From the NCBI GenBank assembly GCA_964435775.1, contig CAYTAP010000120.1, forward strand, positions 1 through 11,273: a stretch of 11,273 nucleotides of DNA, in the 5' to 3' direction. Shown in pieces: positions 1-6,029 of the stretch. The stretch's first letter is position 1. Every line of letters starts with the position of its first letter. Under the pieces are notes generated by a model. The model was not told the origin of the DNA and searched no databases. It was given only the letters and a program-made list of their open reading frames with translations. This DNA comes from CAYTAP01 sp964435775. GTDB lineage: Bacteria; Planctomycetota; Phycisphaerae; Tepidisphaerales; Tepidisphaeraceae. Made by a program: the position numbers and the translations under genes.

Positions 1-49
1 AGTCTCCACATTATAACGACTTATCGAATAGAAAGATGTTCACAGCAGT

Positions 50-63
50 GCGGCTAAAGCCGC
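50..63. repeat. Short GC-rich hairpin, REP-like
   Basis: GCGGCT and AGCCGC form a perfect 6-bp stem around AA. It lies about 65 bases past the stop of the leftward 138-codon gene. There is no T-run on either side, so it is not a convincing intrinsic terminator. It looks like one of the short palindromic elements that occur in most gaps of this window, but only one copy is visible here, so its repeat status is an inference. Confidence 0.4.
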
Positions 64-127
64 CCCTACGGCAGATCCATTCGAGAATTGAAAGACCCTG
101 CCAATGCCCGCGGAGTTTCGTGGCACG

Positions 128-544
128 TCATTTTGCCCAGCGAACGAGCGTCACATTAACCTGGCCGACGGGATTGGGAGGAGGATTCGGGGCAACCAGG
201 GGGACGTCGATCGGGCGGTCGGCGTGCGGCGCGAGATTCGACAAACCGACGAGCGGATTCTCGGCCAGCATATGGCCCTGGGGCGTCACGAGTCGCGCGG
301 TCAAGACGACGTGCTTGGCGGTCGCGTCGGTGTGATTGCTCACACAAATGCTCAGGACGAATGCGCCATTCGTCGGGCGGGTGGCGATCACCCTCGCCTC
401 AATTCCAGCGGTTTGCTGAAGCTGGCTCGGTTTGATGTGATCCGGCCCGATCAATCGCCAACCCCAGACGCCCATCGCCCCCAGCACCAGGACTCCCGCC
501 AGCAGGGTCTTGCGCGTCAAAGGGAGTGTCATGAACGTCTTCAT
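128..544 (-). CDS. Small membrane-anchored protein, unknown function
   Basis: I do not recognise the family. The 138-residue product has a short basic N-terminus (K2, R11, K12) followed by one hydrophobic stretch at about residues 13-30, so it is a single-pass anchor or an uncleaved signal. The remaining ~105 residues would lie outside the cytoplasm. They look like one small beta-rich domain, with alternating hydrophobic strands around GAFVLSICVSN, HVVLTARLV and GQVNVTLVRW, loosely like extracellular immunoglobulin-like folds. The gene starts 19 bases after the stop of the pseudopilin-like gene on the same strand, so it is probably the third gene of that operon. No clear Shine-Dalgarno site precedes M1 or the alternative M5 (start at 532). 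The role is unknown; the context suggests the cell envelope. Confidence 0.75.
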   Translation of the reverse strand: MKTFMTLPLTRKTLLAGVLVLGAMGVWGWRLIGPDHIKPSQLQQTAGIEARVIATRPTNGAFVLSICVSNHTDATAKHVVLTARLVTPQGHMLAENPLVGLSNLAPHADRPIDVPLVAPNPPPNPVGQVNVTLVRWAK

Positions 545-563
545 GGTCGGTCGGCGCGGAGCA

Positions 564-1391
564 TCAGTAGTATGGATTGGCCGGGTCGGCGCTGGTGTTC
601 ACGCCGTGATACGGCGCGTCATAGGGGAAGGCGCGGACGAACTCGACATGGCCATTGACGAACACGGCGTTGCCCCAGAGATGTTCGGCGTCGTTGCGAT
701 ACCACTGGGCGCGGGCGCTTGGGGCGACGACGCCGCTCATTGTGCGAAACAGGGGAATGCTGCCAACGAGGATTTTTTTGGATGACTGCGAGTAGTAGCT
801 GAGCTTGAGGGTCTGGCCGAGCGGAAGGGGGCTTGTGGCAAAGGCGGCGTACGAAAAATCGATCCCGACGAAGCGGGCGACGCCCATCGGGGCGACGACG
901 CCAATCATCCGGTTGTATCCCGAGGCGTAGAAATAGCTCGATCCATACAGCTCGAAGGCGGTGGCGCCCGCTTGGTACGGCTGGGTGTCGAACCACCAGA
1001 GCGGTTCGCCGCGATCATTGGGGGAGCGGAAGACCTCCTCATTTTGCAGGTAGACGTTGAGCGGGCGCTGGTCGGCCGGGAGGGTTCCGCCGAACATTTT
1101 GGGGGGGAGCCACGGGTCGTCGGGATCACAGATGCCCGTGGGCCCGCCGAGTTCCTGCGGGGCGGCCAGCGGGGCCATGCCGTTGTTGTCCTGGGCATAG
1201 GCGAAGATCGCGATGGCGATCTGCCGGAGGTTGCTCTGGTCGGTGACCAGGTTGGCCGCCGAACGCGCGCGGGAAAGGGAGGGCAGGAGCAATCCCAGCA
1301 GCATGACAATGATCGAAATCACAATCAGGAGTTCGATCAGGCTGAAGGCATGATGGGAATGACTCGAACGGCGGATCGTCAACGCGCTCAC
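564..1391 (-). CDS. Pseudopilin-like protein with prepilin N-terminus
   Basis: The N-terminus has a type IV/type II prepilin signature: a leader with R8, R9 and several His, then HA|FSLIELLIVISII with the conserved Glu at +5 and a ~20-residue hydrophobic helix. The residue before the cleavage site is Ala instead of the usual Gly. After the helix, a stretch including ARSAANLVTDQSNLRQIAIA matches the planctomycete H-X9-DG pseudopilin-like proteins. Near the C-terminus, HLWGNAVFVNGHVEF is a degenerate form of that motif, with the His shifted by one and DG changed to NG. I chose the GTG start at 1391 because AGGAG (1401-1397) lies five bases upstream; it gives 275 residues. An ATG at 1442 is in frame, overlaps the previous stop as ATGA and would add 17 residues, but has no ribosome binding site. 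The protein is probably inserted in the inner membrane and processed by a prepilin peptidase; its substrate is unknown. Confidence 0.85.
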   Translation of the reverse strand: MSALTIRRSSHSHHAFSLIELLIVISIIVMLLGLLLPSLSRARSAANLVTDQSNLRQIAIAIFAYAQDNNGMAPLAAPQELGGPTGICDPDDPWLPPKMFGGTLPADQRPLNVYLQNEEVFRSPNDRGEPLWWFDTQPYQAGATAFELYGSSYFYASGYNRMIGVVAPMGVARFVGIDFSYAAFATSPLPLGQTLKLSYYSQSSKKILVGSIPLFRTMSGVVAPSARAQWYRNDAEHLWGNAVFVNGHVEFVRAFPYDAPYHGVNTSADPANPYY

Positions 1392-1438
1392 AACGGCTCC
1401 TGAATACTGGCCAACATTTAACAACCGGATCCGACGAT

Positions 1439-2401
1439 TCATGCCCGCGCCGCGGCTCGGCGACGGGTCATCAACCAGGCGGCGGCGACGCCCAAAAGGC
1501 CAAGGCTCGCCGGTTCGGGGATGGCGCTGGTCGTGTAGGCGATGGTCGTGTTGCCGATGGCGCTGTTCGTGCTGACGGGCAGGCCGCTCTCGGCATAGAC
1601 CGGCTTGGTTTTGTCCATCTGCGTGACCAGGAGATAGGTCGCATCGTCGGGCAGGCGCGGGGCGATCTCGTCGAGCAGGTATTGCTTGAAGTCACCGGTA
1701 TAAAAACCGGCCGGGGAGGCCAACGTCACACCCGCCAGGGCGGCGGTATTCAACTGACCAACTGGAATGAGATACCCGTTCTGTGTGGTGTCGCTGAAGG
1801 TGAGGTCGATGTCGGCGGGGGATGGGTCGCCATCGGCATTGGTGGCGAAGTAGAAGTCCGACGCGTAATTGAGCGCCCAGTTTCCGAGGGCGTCGGCGTG
1901 CCAGGATCCGGGGGAGACGACGCCATCGACATTGTACTTGGCATCGAGCGTGGCCGGGTCGTTGGGGGCGACCAGATACTGGTTCATCTGCATCGCAGGC
2001 GTGGCGACGCCGGTGTAGGCTTGGGCGATTGGGGCAACACTCCATGCGCTGCCGACGGCTTGGGTGAAACCGAGGGTGAGGCTTCCGGTGAGTGACGGCG
2101 CGTTGTTGAACTTCGAGGTGCTGGTGTCGCCTGATATTTCAGCCATGTTGTGGCTCAGCGCGCCGGCGGGGTTGAATGTGGATTGAAGAGCTTGATCGTC
2201 ACCGGCGAAAACAAGCCAGTCGTTGATCTCATTTTGTCCGCTCGATGGCTTGAGTCCAACGGCGCTGGCCAGCGTTCCCTGCGAGTCGGCGGCCTGCGCG
2301 TCATTCCAGGTGAGGAGGTTGAAGTTGACGTTCACCCCCGCGTTGGCCGACCCGACAAAACCAACCAAAAGCCCCGCCACGGCCAGATTTCGCACTCTCA
2401 T
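1439..2401 (-). CDS. PEP-CTERM sorting domain protein, surface or exported
   Basis: The 320-residue product begins with a Sec signal peptide (MRVRNLAVAGLLVGFVGSANA, cut after ANA). It ends with a canonical PEP-CTERM tail: IPEPASLG, then a hydrophobic helix (LLGVAAAWLM), then TRRRAAAR. In known systems this tail is recognised by an exosortase, which anchors or releases the protein at the surface; no exosortase is in the window. The ~270-residue middle is rich in Ala, Thr, Asn, Asp and Gly, has no cysteine and matches nothing I can name. I chose the ATG at 2401 because GGAAGGA lies seven bases upstream; the longer in-frame ATG at 2425 has no such site and adds MVFWKDAR before the signal peptide. 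It is the first gene of a leftward block and has a promoter-like sequence and palindrome upstream. Confidence 0.9.
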   Translation of the reverse strand: MRVRNLAVAGLLVGFVGSANAGVNVNFNLLTWNDAQAADSQGTLASAVGLKPSSGQNEINDWLVFAGDDQALQSTFNPAGALSHNMAEISGDTSTSKFNNAPSLTGSLTLGFTQAVGSAWSVAPIAQAYTGVATPAMQMNQYLVAPNDPATLDAKYNVDGVVSPGSWHADALGNWALNYASDFYFATNADGDPSPADIDLTFSDTTQNGYLIPVGQLNTAALAGVTLASPAGFYTGDFKQYLLDEIAPRLPDDATYLLVTQMDKTKPVYAESGLPVSTNSAIGNTTIAYTTSAIPEPASLGLLGVAAAWLMTRRRAAARA

Positions 2402-2435
2402 TCTCGCGTCCTTCCAAAAAACCAAGAAATACTTA

Positions 2436-2454
2436 ATTGAGATTGTATCTCAAT
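2436..2454. promoter_or_regulatory. 19-bp palindrome, possible Fur-type operator
   Basis: ATTGAGAT-TGT-ATCTCAAT is a perfect 8-bp inverted repeat around three bases. It sits 35-53 bases before the PEP-CTERM start and just downstream of the likely -10 region, where a repressor could block transcription. Its 19-bp length and TGA...TCA core resemble Fur-family boxes: about 9 of the 14 arm positions of TGATAAT-N-ATTATCA agree. Naming Fur is an inference; another dimeric regulator is possible. Confidence 0.5.
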
Positions 2455-2470
2455 CACATGGTTTTAGAGA

Positions 2471-2496
2471 GTAATAGGATGTAAATTGGATGTCAA
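2471..2496 (-). promoter_or_regulatory. Probable sigma-70 promoter of the PEP-CTERM operon
   Basis: On the minus strand a perfect TTGACA lies at 2496-2491. The best-matching -10 is TATTAC at 2476-2471, with a short 14-base spacer; shifted alternatives (TTACTC or TACTCT, spacers 16-17) match less well. The -35 is therefore convincing and the exact -10 is uncertain. Transcription would run into the palindrome at 2454-2436 and then the PEP-CTERM gene. Confidence 0.5.
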
Positions 2497-2558
2497 GGTT
2501 GGATTATGATTTCGAGAATCGTGGCGTCCGTCTTGGTGACATTGCTTGAATTGTTTGA

Positions 2559-2627
2559 TGTAGGGTCCGTGGTACCCCGCGGACCATCGCCTCGATGGAA
2601 ACAATGGTCCGCGAGGCGGACCCTACA
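2559..2627. repeat. Long compound inverted repeat (GGGTCCGC type)
   Basis: The outer arms TGTAGGGTCCG (2559-2569) and CGGACCCTACA (2617-2627) pair perfectly. Inside them GCGGACCAT (2579-2587) and ATGGTCCGC (2604-2612) also pair perfectly, leaving a 16-base loop. The four arms share the GGTCCGC word, so the element looks like a nested or duplicated palindrome. It lies just past the ubiD-like gene and upstream of the PEP-CTERM promoter. There is no T-run, so a REP-like element is more likely than a simple terminator. Confidence 0.7.
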
Positions 2628-2693
2628 ACCCGTGTGCCTCCAATGGAACGGGACGCGATTGAATTGGCATTGGGAAAAGGGACGGCTCGATCA

Positions 2694-4259
2694 TTACAAC
2701 CCGTATTCCTTCCACCGCCGGGTCACGAGGTCGCGCGTCGCGGCGTCCATCTCCAATTCCTTTGGCCAGGGACGGACCTGACCCTCCTCGGGGCGTTTGA
2801 TCGTCGCGTCGAAGCCGATTTTGCTCCCCGCGCCTTTGTGGGGGGCGGCGTGGTCGAGGATATCGACCGGCCCGTGAACGATCTCGCTGTCGCGCGCCGG
2901 GTCGCAGTTGCTGAACAGGTGAAAGAGAACCTGCTGCTCATCGTGGACGTTGACGTGCTCATCAACCACGATGATGAACTTGGTGAACGCCATCTGGCCG
3001 GCGCCCCAGATCGCGTGCATGACCCGCCTCGCCTGGAACGGGTATTCCTTTTTGATCTTGATGAACGCGCAGTTGTGAAAAACGCCGCTGATCGGGAGGG
3101 AATAATCGATCACATCCGGCACGAGCATTTTAAGGAGGGGCAGGAAGATCCGCTCGGTCGCCTTGCCCAGGAAATAATCCTCCATCGGCGGCTTGCCGAC
3201 GATCGTGGTGGGGTAGATCGGGTCTTTGCGATGGGTGATGGCGGTGACGTGGAAGATGGGATACCAGTCGGCCAGGGAATAGTAGCCAGTGTGGTCGCCG
3301 AACGGGCCTTCCATCAGCTTTTCGACGGGATCAACGTAGCCTTCGATGACGATTTCGGAATTGGCGGGGACTTGCAGGTCGATTGTTTTGCATTGGACGA
3401 GCGGGATGCCGCCGTTGTTGAGGAAACCGGCCAGGAGGAGTTCCTCGATCCCCGGCGGCAGGGGCGCGGTGGCGGCGTAGGGGAGGCACGGCTCGCCGCC
3501 GAGTGCGATGGCGAGGGGCATCTTCTCGTTGCGCTGTTGCCAGAGTCGGAAATGGCGCGCGCCGTCGTGGTGCATGTGCCAGTGCATGGCGCAGCGGCGC
3601 TTGTCAAAGAGCTGGACGCGATACATGCCGACGTTGCGCGAACCGGTGTCGGGATGGCGCGTGTGAACGCCGCCGAGGGTGATGTAGCGCCCGGTGCCGG
3701 GGTGATCGCGGGCGGCGCGCTCGGCGGCGGGGGGGTCATACACTTCCCCGCTGCGGAGGTCACCATCGAGCGGCCAGCATTGAATGAGCGGCAGTCGCGT
3801 GAGATCGGCGGCATCTCCTTCATGGACAACCTGCTGGCAAATGCCGGTGCGGACGATCTTCGGCGGATACGAGCCGATCTTGAGCAGTTCCGGCAGCTTG
3901 CGGAGCTTTTCGATCATCGTCACCGGCATTTCCGGCTTGATGAGCTGCGCCACGCGGGCGGCGAGGGCTTCGAGGTTCGGCGTGCCCAGCGCCTGGTTGA
4001 TTCGCCAATAGCTGCCGAAGGTGTTGATGGCGACGGGGATGTCCGAGCCTTTGACGTTCTCAAAAAGCAGCGCCTTGCCGCCGAGCGTGGCGGCGGGGGA
4101 ACGATCGAGCTCGGCGTGGTCGTGCGGCGCGGGGGATTTGCTGATGCGGTCGGTGATCTCGCTGATTTCGAGGATCGGATCAACCTGGGTTTTCACGCGG
4201 GAGAGCTCCCCCTGATCGTCCAGAAGCGAGAGAAAATCACGGAGGGTTTCGGCGGGCAT
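2694..4259 (-). CDS. ubiD: UbiD-family prenylated-FMN decarboxylase
   Basis: The 521-residue product aligns by eye along the full length of E. coli UbiD (about 497 residues). UbiD-family enzymes use prenylated FMN to decarboxylate aromatic or unsaturated acids; the classic member acts on 4-hydroxy-3-polyprenylbenzoate in quinone synthesis. Landmarks are LRDFLSLLDDQGEL at residues 6-19, LLFENVKG and NTFGSYWR near 65-86, SRNVGMYR at 207-214 (N209 fits a metal ligand, R214 the catalytic Arg), EGPFGDHTGYYS at 317-328 (E317 and D322 fit the acidic pair) and NCDPARD near 451-457. The start at 4259 (MPAETLRDF) matches the family's N-terminus; an upstream in-frame ATG at 4436 only adds sequence read from a repeat-like spacer. 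No Shine-Dalgarno site is visible. The flavin prenyltransferase UbiX is not in the window. The substrate cannot be told from sequence alone; quinone biosynthesis is the default guess. Confidence 0.93.
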   Translation of the reverse strand: MPAETLRDFLSLLDDQGELSRVKTQVDPILEISEITDRISKSPAPHDHAELDRSPAATLGGKALLFENVKGSDIPVAINTFGSYWRINQALGTPNLEALAARVAQLIKPEMPVTMIEKLRKLPELLKIGSYPPKIVRTGICQQVVHEGDAADLTRLPLIQCWPLDGDLRSGEVYDPPAAERAARDHPGTGRYITLGGVHTRHPDTGSRNVGMYRVQLFDKRRCAMHWHMHHDGARHFRLWQQRNEKMPLAIALGGEPCLPYAATAPLPPGIEELLLAGFLNNGGIPLVQCKTIDLQVPANSEIVIEGYVDPVEKLMEGPFGDHTGYYSLADWYPIFHVTAITHRKDPIYPTTIVGKPPMEDYFLGKATERIFLPLLKMLVPDVIDYSLPISGVFHNCAFIKIKKEYPFQARRVMHAIWGAGQMAFTKFIIVVDEHVNVHDEQQVLFHLFSNCDPARDSEIVHGPVDILDHAAPHKGAGSKIGFDATIKRPEEGQVRPWPKELEMDAATRDLVTRRWKEYGL

Positions 4260-4365
4260 GGGATCGATGGTAAGCCGCGCCGCCGCAAAGGCAAAAGGTG
4301 GCCGCCATCTTGCAAGGTGTCCATTCCAGAAACCCACCCGACCCACTGCCGCGACACACGACGGA

Positions 4366-4434
4366 ATATGCACCACGGATGAACGCGGATACACACAGAT
4401 GTGGAAAGTCCGTGTCCATCCGTTGTTCATTTTC
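4366..4434. repeat. Repeat-like spacer with ACGGATGAACGCGGAT word
   Basis: This stretch upstream of the ubiD-like gene holds CACGGATGAACGCGGATAC and, in opposite orientation, GTGTCCATCCGTTGTTCAT, forming an imperfect inverted pair. I associate this wording with low-value dispersed spacer sequence in related genomes, but only one copy is visible here. The rest of the gap from 4260 to 4480 shows no gene, and I see no convincing promoter for the leftward ubiD-like gene. Confidence 0.35.
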
Positions 4435-4480
4435 ATGCGGAATTAAATGACGCTCAACCCTCAACGCGAGCTCAGTTTAG

Positions 4481-4509
4481 TTGTATTTAATGGAGGATTG
4501 TGATATAAT
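4481..4509 (+). promoter_or_regulatory. Strong extended -10 sigma-70 promoter
   Basis: TTGTAT (4481-4486), a 17-base spacer ending in TGA, then a perfect TATAAT (4504-4509): together a TGnTATAAT extended -10. It lies 38 bases before the ATG at 4548. The inverted repeat GAGGATT (4493-4499) / AATCCTC (4510-4516) brackets the -10 box and could bind a repressor there. Confidence 0.75.
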
Positions 4510-4547
4510 AATCCTCTCAACGGGGCCACACGCACGAGGGACATTTC

Positions 4548-4958
4548 ATGAGCTACGATGACGACGATGACGGGGACTCCAACAGCAAAAACCTTCGGAA
4601 AACGTGGGTGTTTTGCTACAAGCCCGGCGAGGTGCTGGAGGCAGCGCGGAAGAAATTGCAGTACCACAAGGATCGCGTCAATCACTGGCTTGCGCAGGCG
4701 GTCGAGGCCGAGCAAAAGCTCAAGGACAAGGGGTTTGAATATCGCCACCGGGAGAACACCCTGGGGCGCGATCTTCAGATCATCGGTGACCCGCAACTGG
4801 CCGAGCATCTGACCCACTGCCGGCGCAAGGTCAAAGATCACAAGTTGAAGCAGGACGTCTTCGAATGCTGGGAACGCGCCCTCGCCGGCAAGGCCGAGCG
4901 GCAACCGGGGGAGGAACTCGAGTTGAAAATCGGAGATGTGCTTTTCTTTGGGTTGTAA
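4548..4958 (+). CDS. Hypothetical acidic/helical 136-residue protein
   Basis: I do not recognise this protein. It starts with a very acidic tail (MSYDDDDDGD), then KTWVFCYKPGEVLEAARKK and a long charged helix at about residues 26-62 that could form a coiled coil. A second helical part (about 83-117) follows, and it ends with a short strand-like tail (ELELKIGDVLFFGL). There are three cysteines (23, 91, 107) with no zinc-finger spacing. There is no signal peptide or membrane segment, so it is probably cytoplasmic. The start is well supported: GAGGGA (4536-4541) lies six bases upstream, and a near-consensus promoter comes before that. It is transcribed divergently from the ubiD-like gene and is followed by repeats, so it appears to be a single-gene unit. 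Function unknown. Confidence 0.8.
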   Translation: MSYDDDDDGDSNSKNLRKTWVFCYKPGEVLEAARKKLQYHKDRVNHWLAQAVEAEQKLKDKGFEYRHRENTLGRDLQIIGDPQLAEHLTHCRRKVKDHKLKQDVFECWERALAGKAERQPGEELELKIGDVLFFGL

Positions 4959-5008
4959 GACCCGATTCGCCGCGACGTGTGACAAGCAGGGCGGCGAGGG
5001 GCGGCAAT

Positions 5009-5027
5009 CATGGGCGAGACGCCCATG
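5009..5027. repeat. 19-bp palindromic element, copy 1 (intergenic)
   Basis: CATGGGCG-AGA-CGCCCATG forms a perfect 8-bp stem with a three-base loop. The identical 19 bases occur again at 7325-7343, inside the anti-sigma-like gene. Read in one frame it encodes MGETPM and in another GRDAHA, peptides I associate with repeat-derived false ORFs in planctomycete genomes (recollection, not a search). Confidence 0.8.
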
Positions 5028-5097
5028 CTACTTCGCGTACATGCAACTTCTGTGGGGAGCAGGCCGTGTTGCCTCGCACGCGGGATTCAGGAAAATT

Positions 5098-5147
5098 GGA
5101 GGGCGTCGCTCCCGCGACGCCGCGGCGTTGCGGGAGCGACGCCCTCC
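5098..5147. repeat. 50-bp near-perfect palindrome, copy 1
   Basis: Arms of 18 bases (5098-5115 and 5130-5147, beginning GGAGGGCGTCGCTCC) are perfectly complementary. Between them lies the 12-base self-complementary ACGCCGCGGCGT (5117-5128). Only the G5116/T5129 pair breaks full symmetry. A second, slightly decayed copy is at 9660-9709. The rest of the 324-base gap from 4959 to 5282 holds the 5009-5027 element and the sigma-gene promoter; I see no gene there. Confidence 0.9.
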
Positions 5148-5203
5148 ATCCATGCACATCGGCCACAACAATTGACGGTTCCGCCTCACGTCCCCGTGAT
5201 CAG

Positions 5204-5232
5204 TTGACGCTCCTGCGCCCGGCGGGCATAGT
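5204..5232 (+). promoter_or_regulatory. Probable sigma-70 promoter of the ECF sigma gene
   Basis: TTGACG (5204-5209), a 17-base spacer and CATAGT (5227-5232) match the housekeeping consensus at 5/6 and 4/6 positions. The predicted start leaves a leader of about 45 bases before the ATG at 5283. I see no clear second ECF-type promoter that would show autoregulation. Confidence 0.55.
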
Positions 5233-5282
5233 GGCGGGAGGTCAGGCGGGAGAACTTTTTCCTTCAATCGGCGTCGAAAGTC

Positions 5283-5960
5283 ATGTCGAGTGTGAGCGGT
5301 GAATCTTTTGAAGACGCTCCGGCGGCGGCCGTCGCGGGCGCGGCCGAGGGGCGCGAGGCGATGCTGCTCGGCAAGGCGCGGGCGGGCGATCGCGTCGCGT
5401 ATGGACACCTGGTCGTCGCGTATCAGGATCGACTTTACAACGGAATTTTGCGGATTGTCGGAGATCGGGATGAGGCGCTGGATGTGACGCAGGAAGCCTT
5501 CACGCGCGGGCTGGAGAAGATCGGGACGTTTCGCGGCGAGGCGTCGGCGTACACGTGGCTCTTTCGGATCGGGATGAACCTGGCGATCACGCGGCTGCGA
5601 ACGGTGAAGCGGCAGCGGACGTTTTCGCTGGATGATTCATCGAACAACCGGCGCGCCGGCGGGCGGCGGGGCGGCGCTGGCGAGGATCATCAGGCGGCGC
5701 GGCTGGTCAACCGGCTGGAGGATTCGAGTGATGAATCGCCGCCGGATCGGTTGGAGCGCAAGGAGCGCGGGCAGGCGGTGCTTGCGGCGCTGGGGCGGCT
5801 GGATCCGGAGCTTCGCGCGGTGCTGGTCATGCGGGATGTCGAGGATTTTGATTACAAGCAGATGGCCGAGGTTTTGGATTTGCCGCTGGGGACGCTCAAG
5901 AGCCGGTTGTTTCGAGCGCGGCTGGCGCTGCGGGATCAGATGCGAACGTATGGACAGTGA
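5283..5960 (+). CDS. ECF-type RNA polymerase sigma factor
   Basis: The 225-residue product has the two-domain layout of ECF (group 4) sigma factors, which direct RNA polymerase to stress or envelope regulons. Region 2 spans about residues 36-108, with DEALDVTQEAF (core binding) and TWLFRIGMNLAITRLR (-10 recognition). Region 4 spans about 162-220, with LDPELRAVLVMRDVEDFDYKQMAEVL and the helix-turn-helix GTLKSRLFRAR (-35 recognition). The linker of about 50 residues between them is unusually long and rich in Gly, Arg and Asp. An extra N-terminal tail of ~27 residues is rich in Ala and Glu. The ATG at 5283 has only a weak GAAAG upstream. The anti-sigma-like gene follows 69 bases later on the same strand, the usual arrangement for a sigma and its inhibitor. 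It resembles the RpoE/SigW class, but I would not assign a named subgroup. Confidence 0.93.
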   Translation: MSSVSGESFEDAPAAAVAGAAEGREAMLLGKARAGDRVAYGHLVVAYQDRLYNGILRIVGDRDEALDVTQEAFTRGLEKIGTFRGEASAYTWLFRIGMNLAITRLRTVKRQRTFSLDDSSNNRRAGGRRGGAGEDHQAARLVNRLEDSSDESPPDRLERKERGQAVLAALGRLDPELRAVLVMRDVEDFDYKQMAEVLDLPLGTLKSRLFRARLALRDQMRTYGQ

Positions 5961-6029
5961 ATGGACAATTGATTGGACGGCCGGGCGCGCTGGATAAGCC
6001 GACGGGTCCTCTGAATCGTTGATCGGGAC

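Noticed and set aside
2595..4382. 595-codon open frame on the plus strand over the ubiD-like gene
   Set aside because: It lies antisense to a gene with clear full-length family homology; long antisense frames are expected in GC-rich DNA. Its translation is rich in repetitive Asp, Gly, Arg and Val and matches no family.
4260..4436. N-terminal extension of the ubiD-like gene to the ATG at 4436
   Set aside because: The added residues are translated from repeat-like spacer DNA; MPAETLRDFLSLL aligns directly with the UbiD N-terminus.
4865..5302. 145-codon frame (contains GRDAHA) and overlapping frames after the 136-residue gene
   Set aside because: They are translations of the palindromic repeats in the gap and have no ribosome site.
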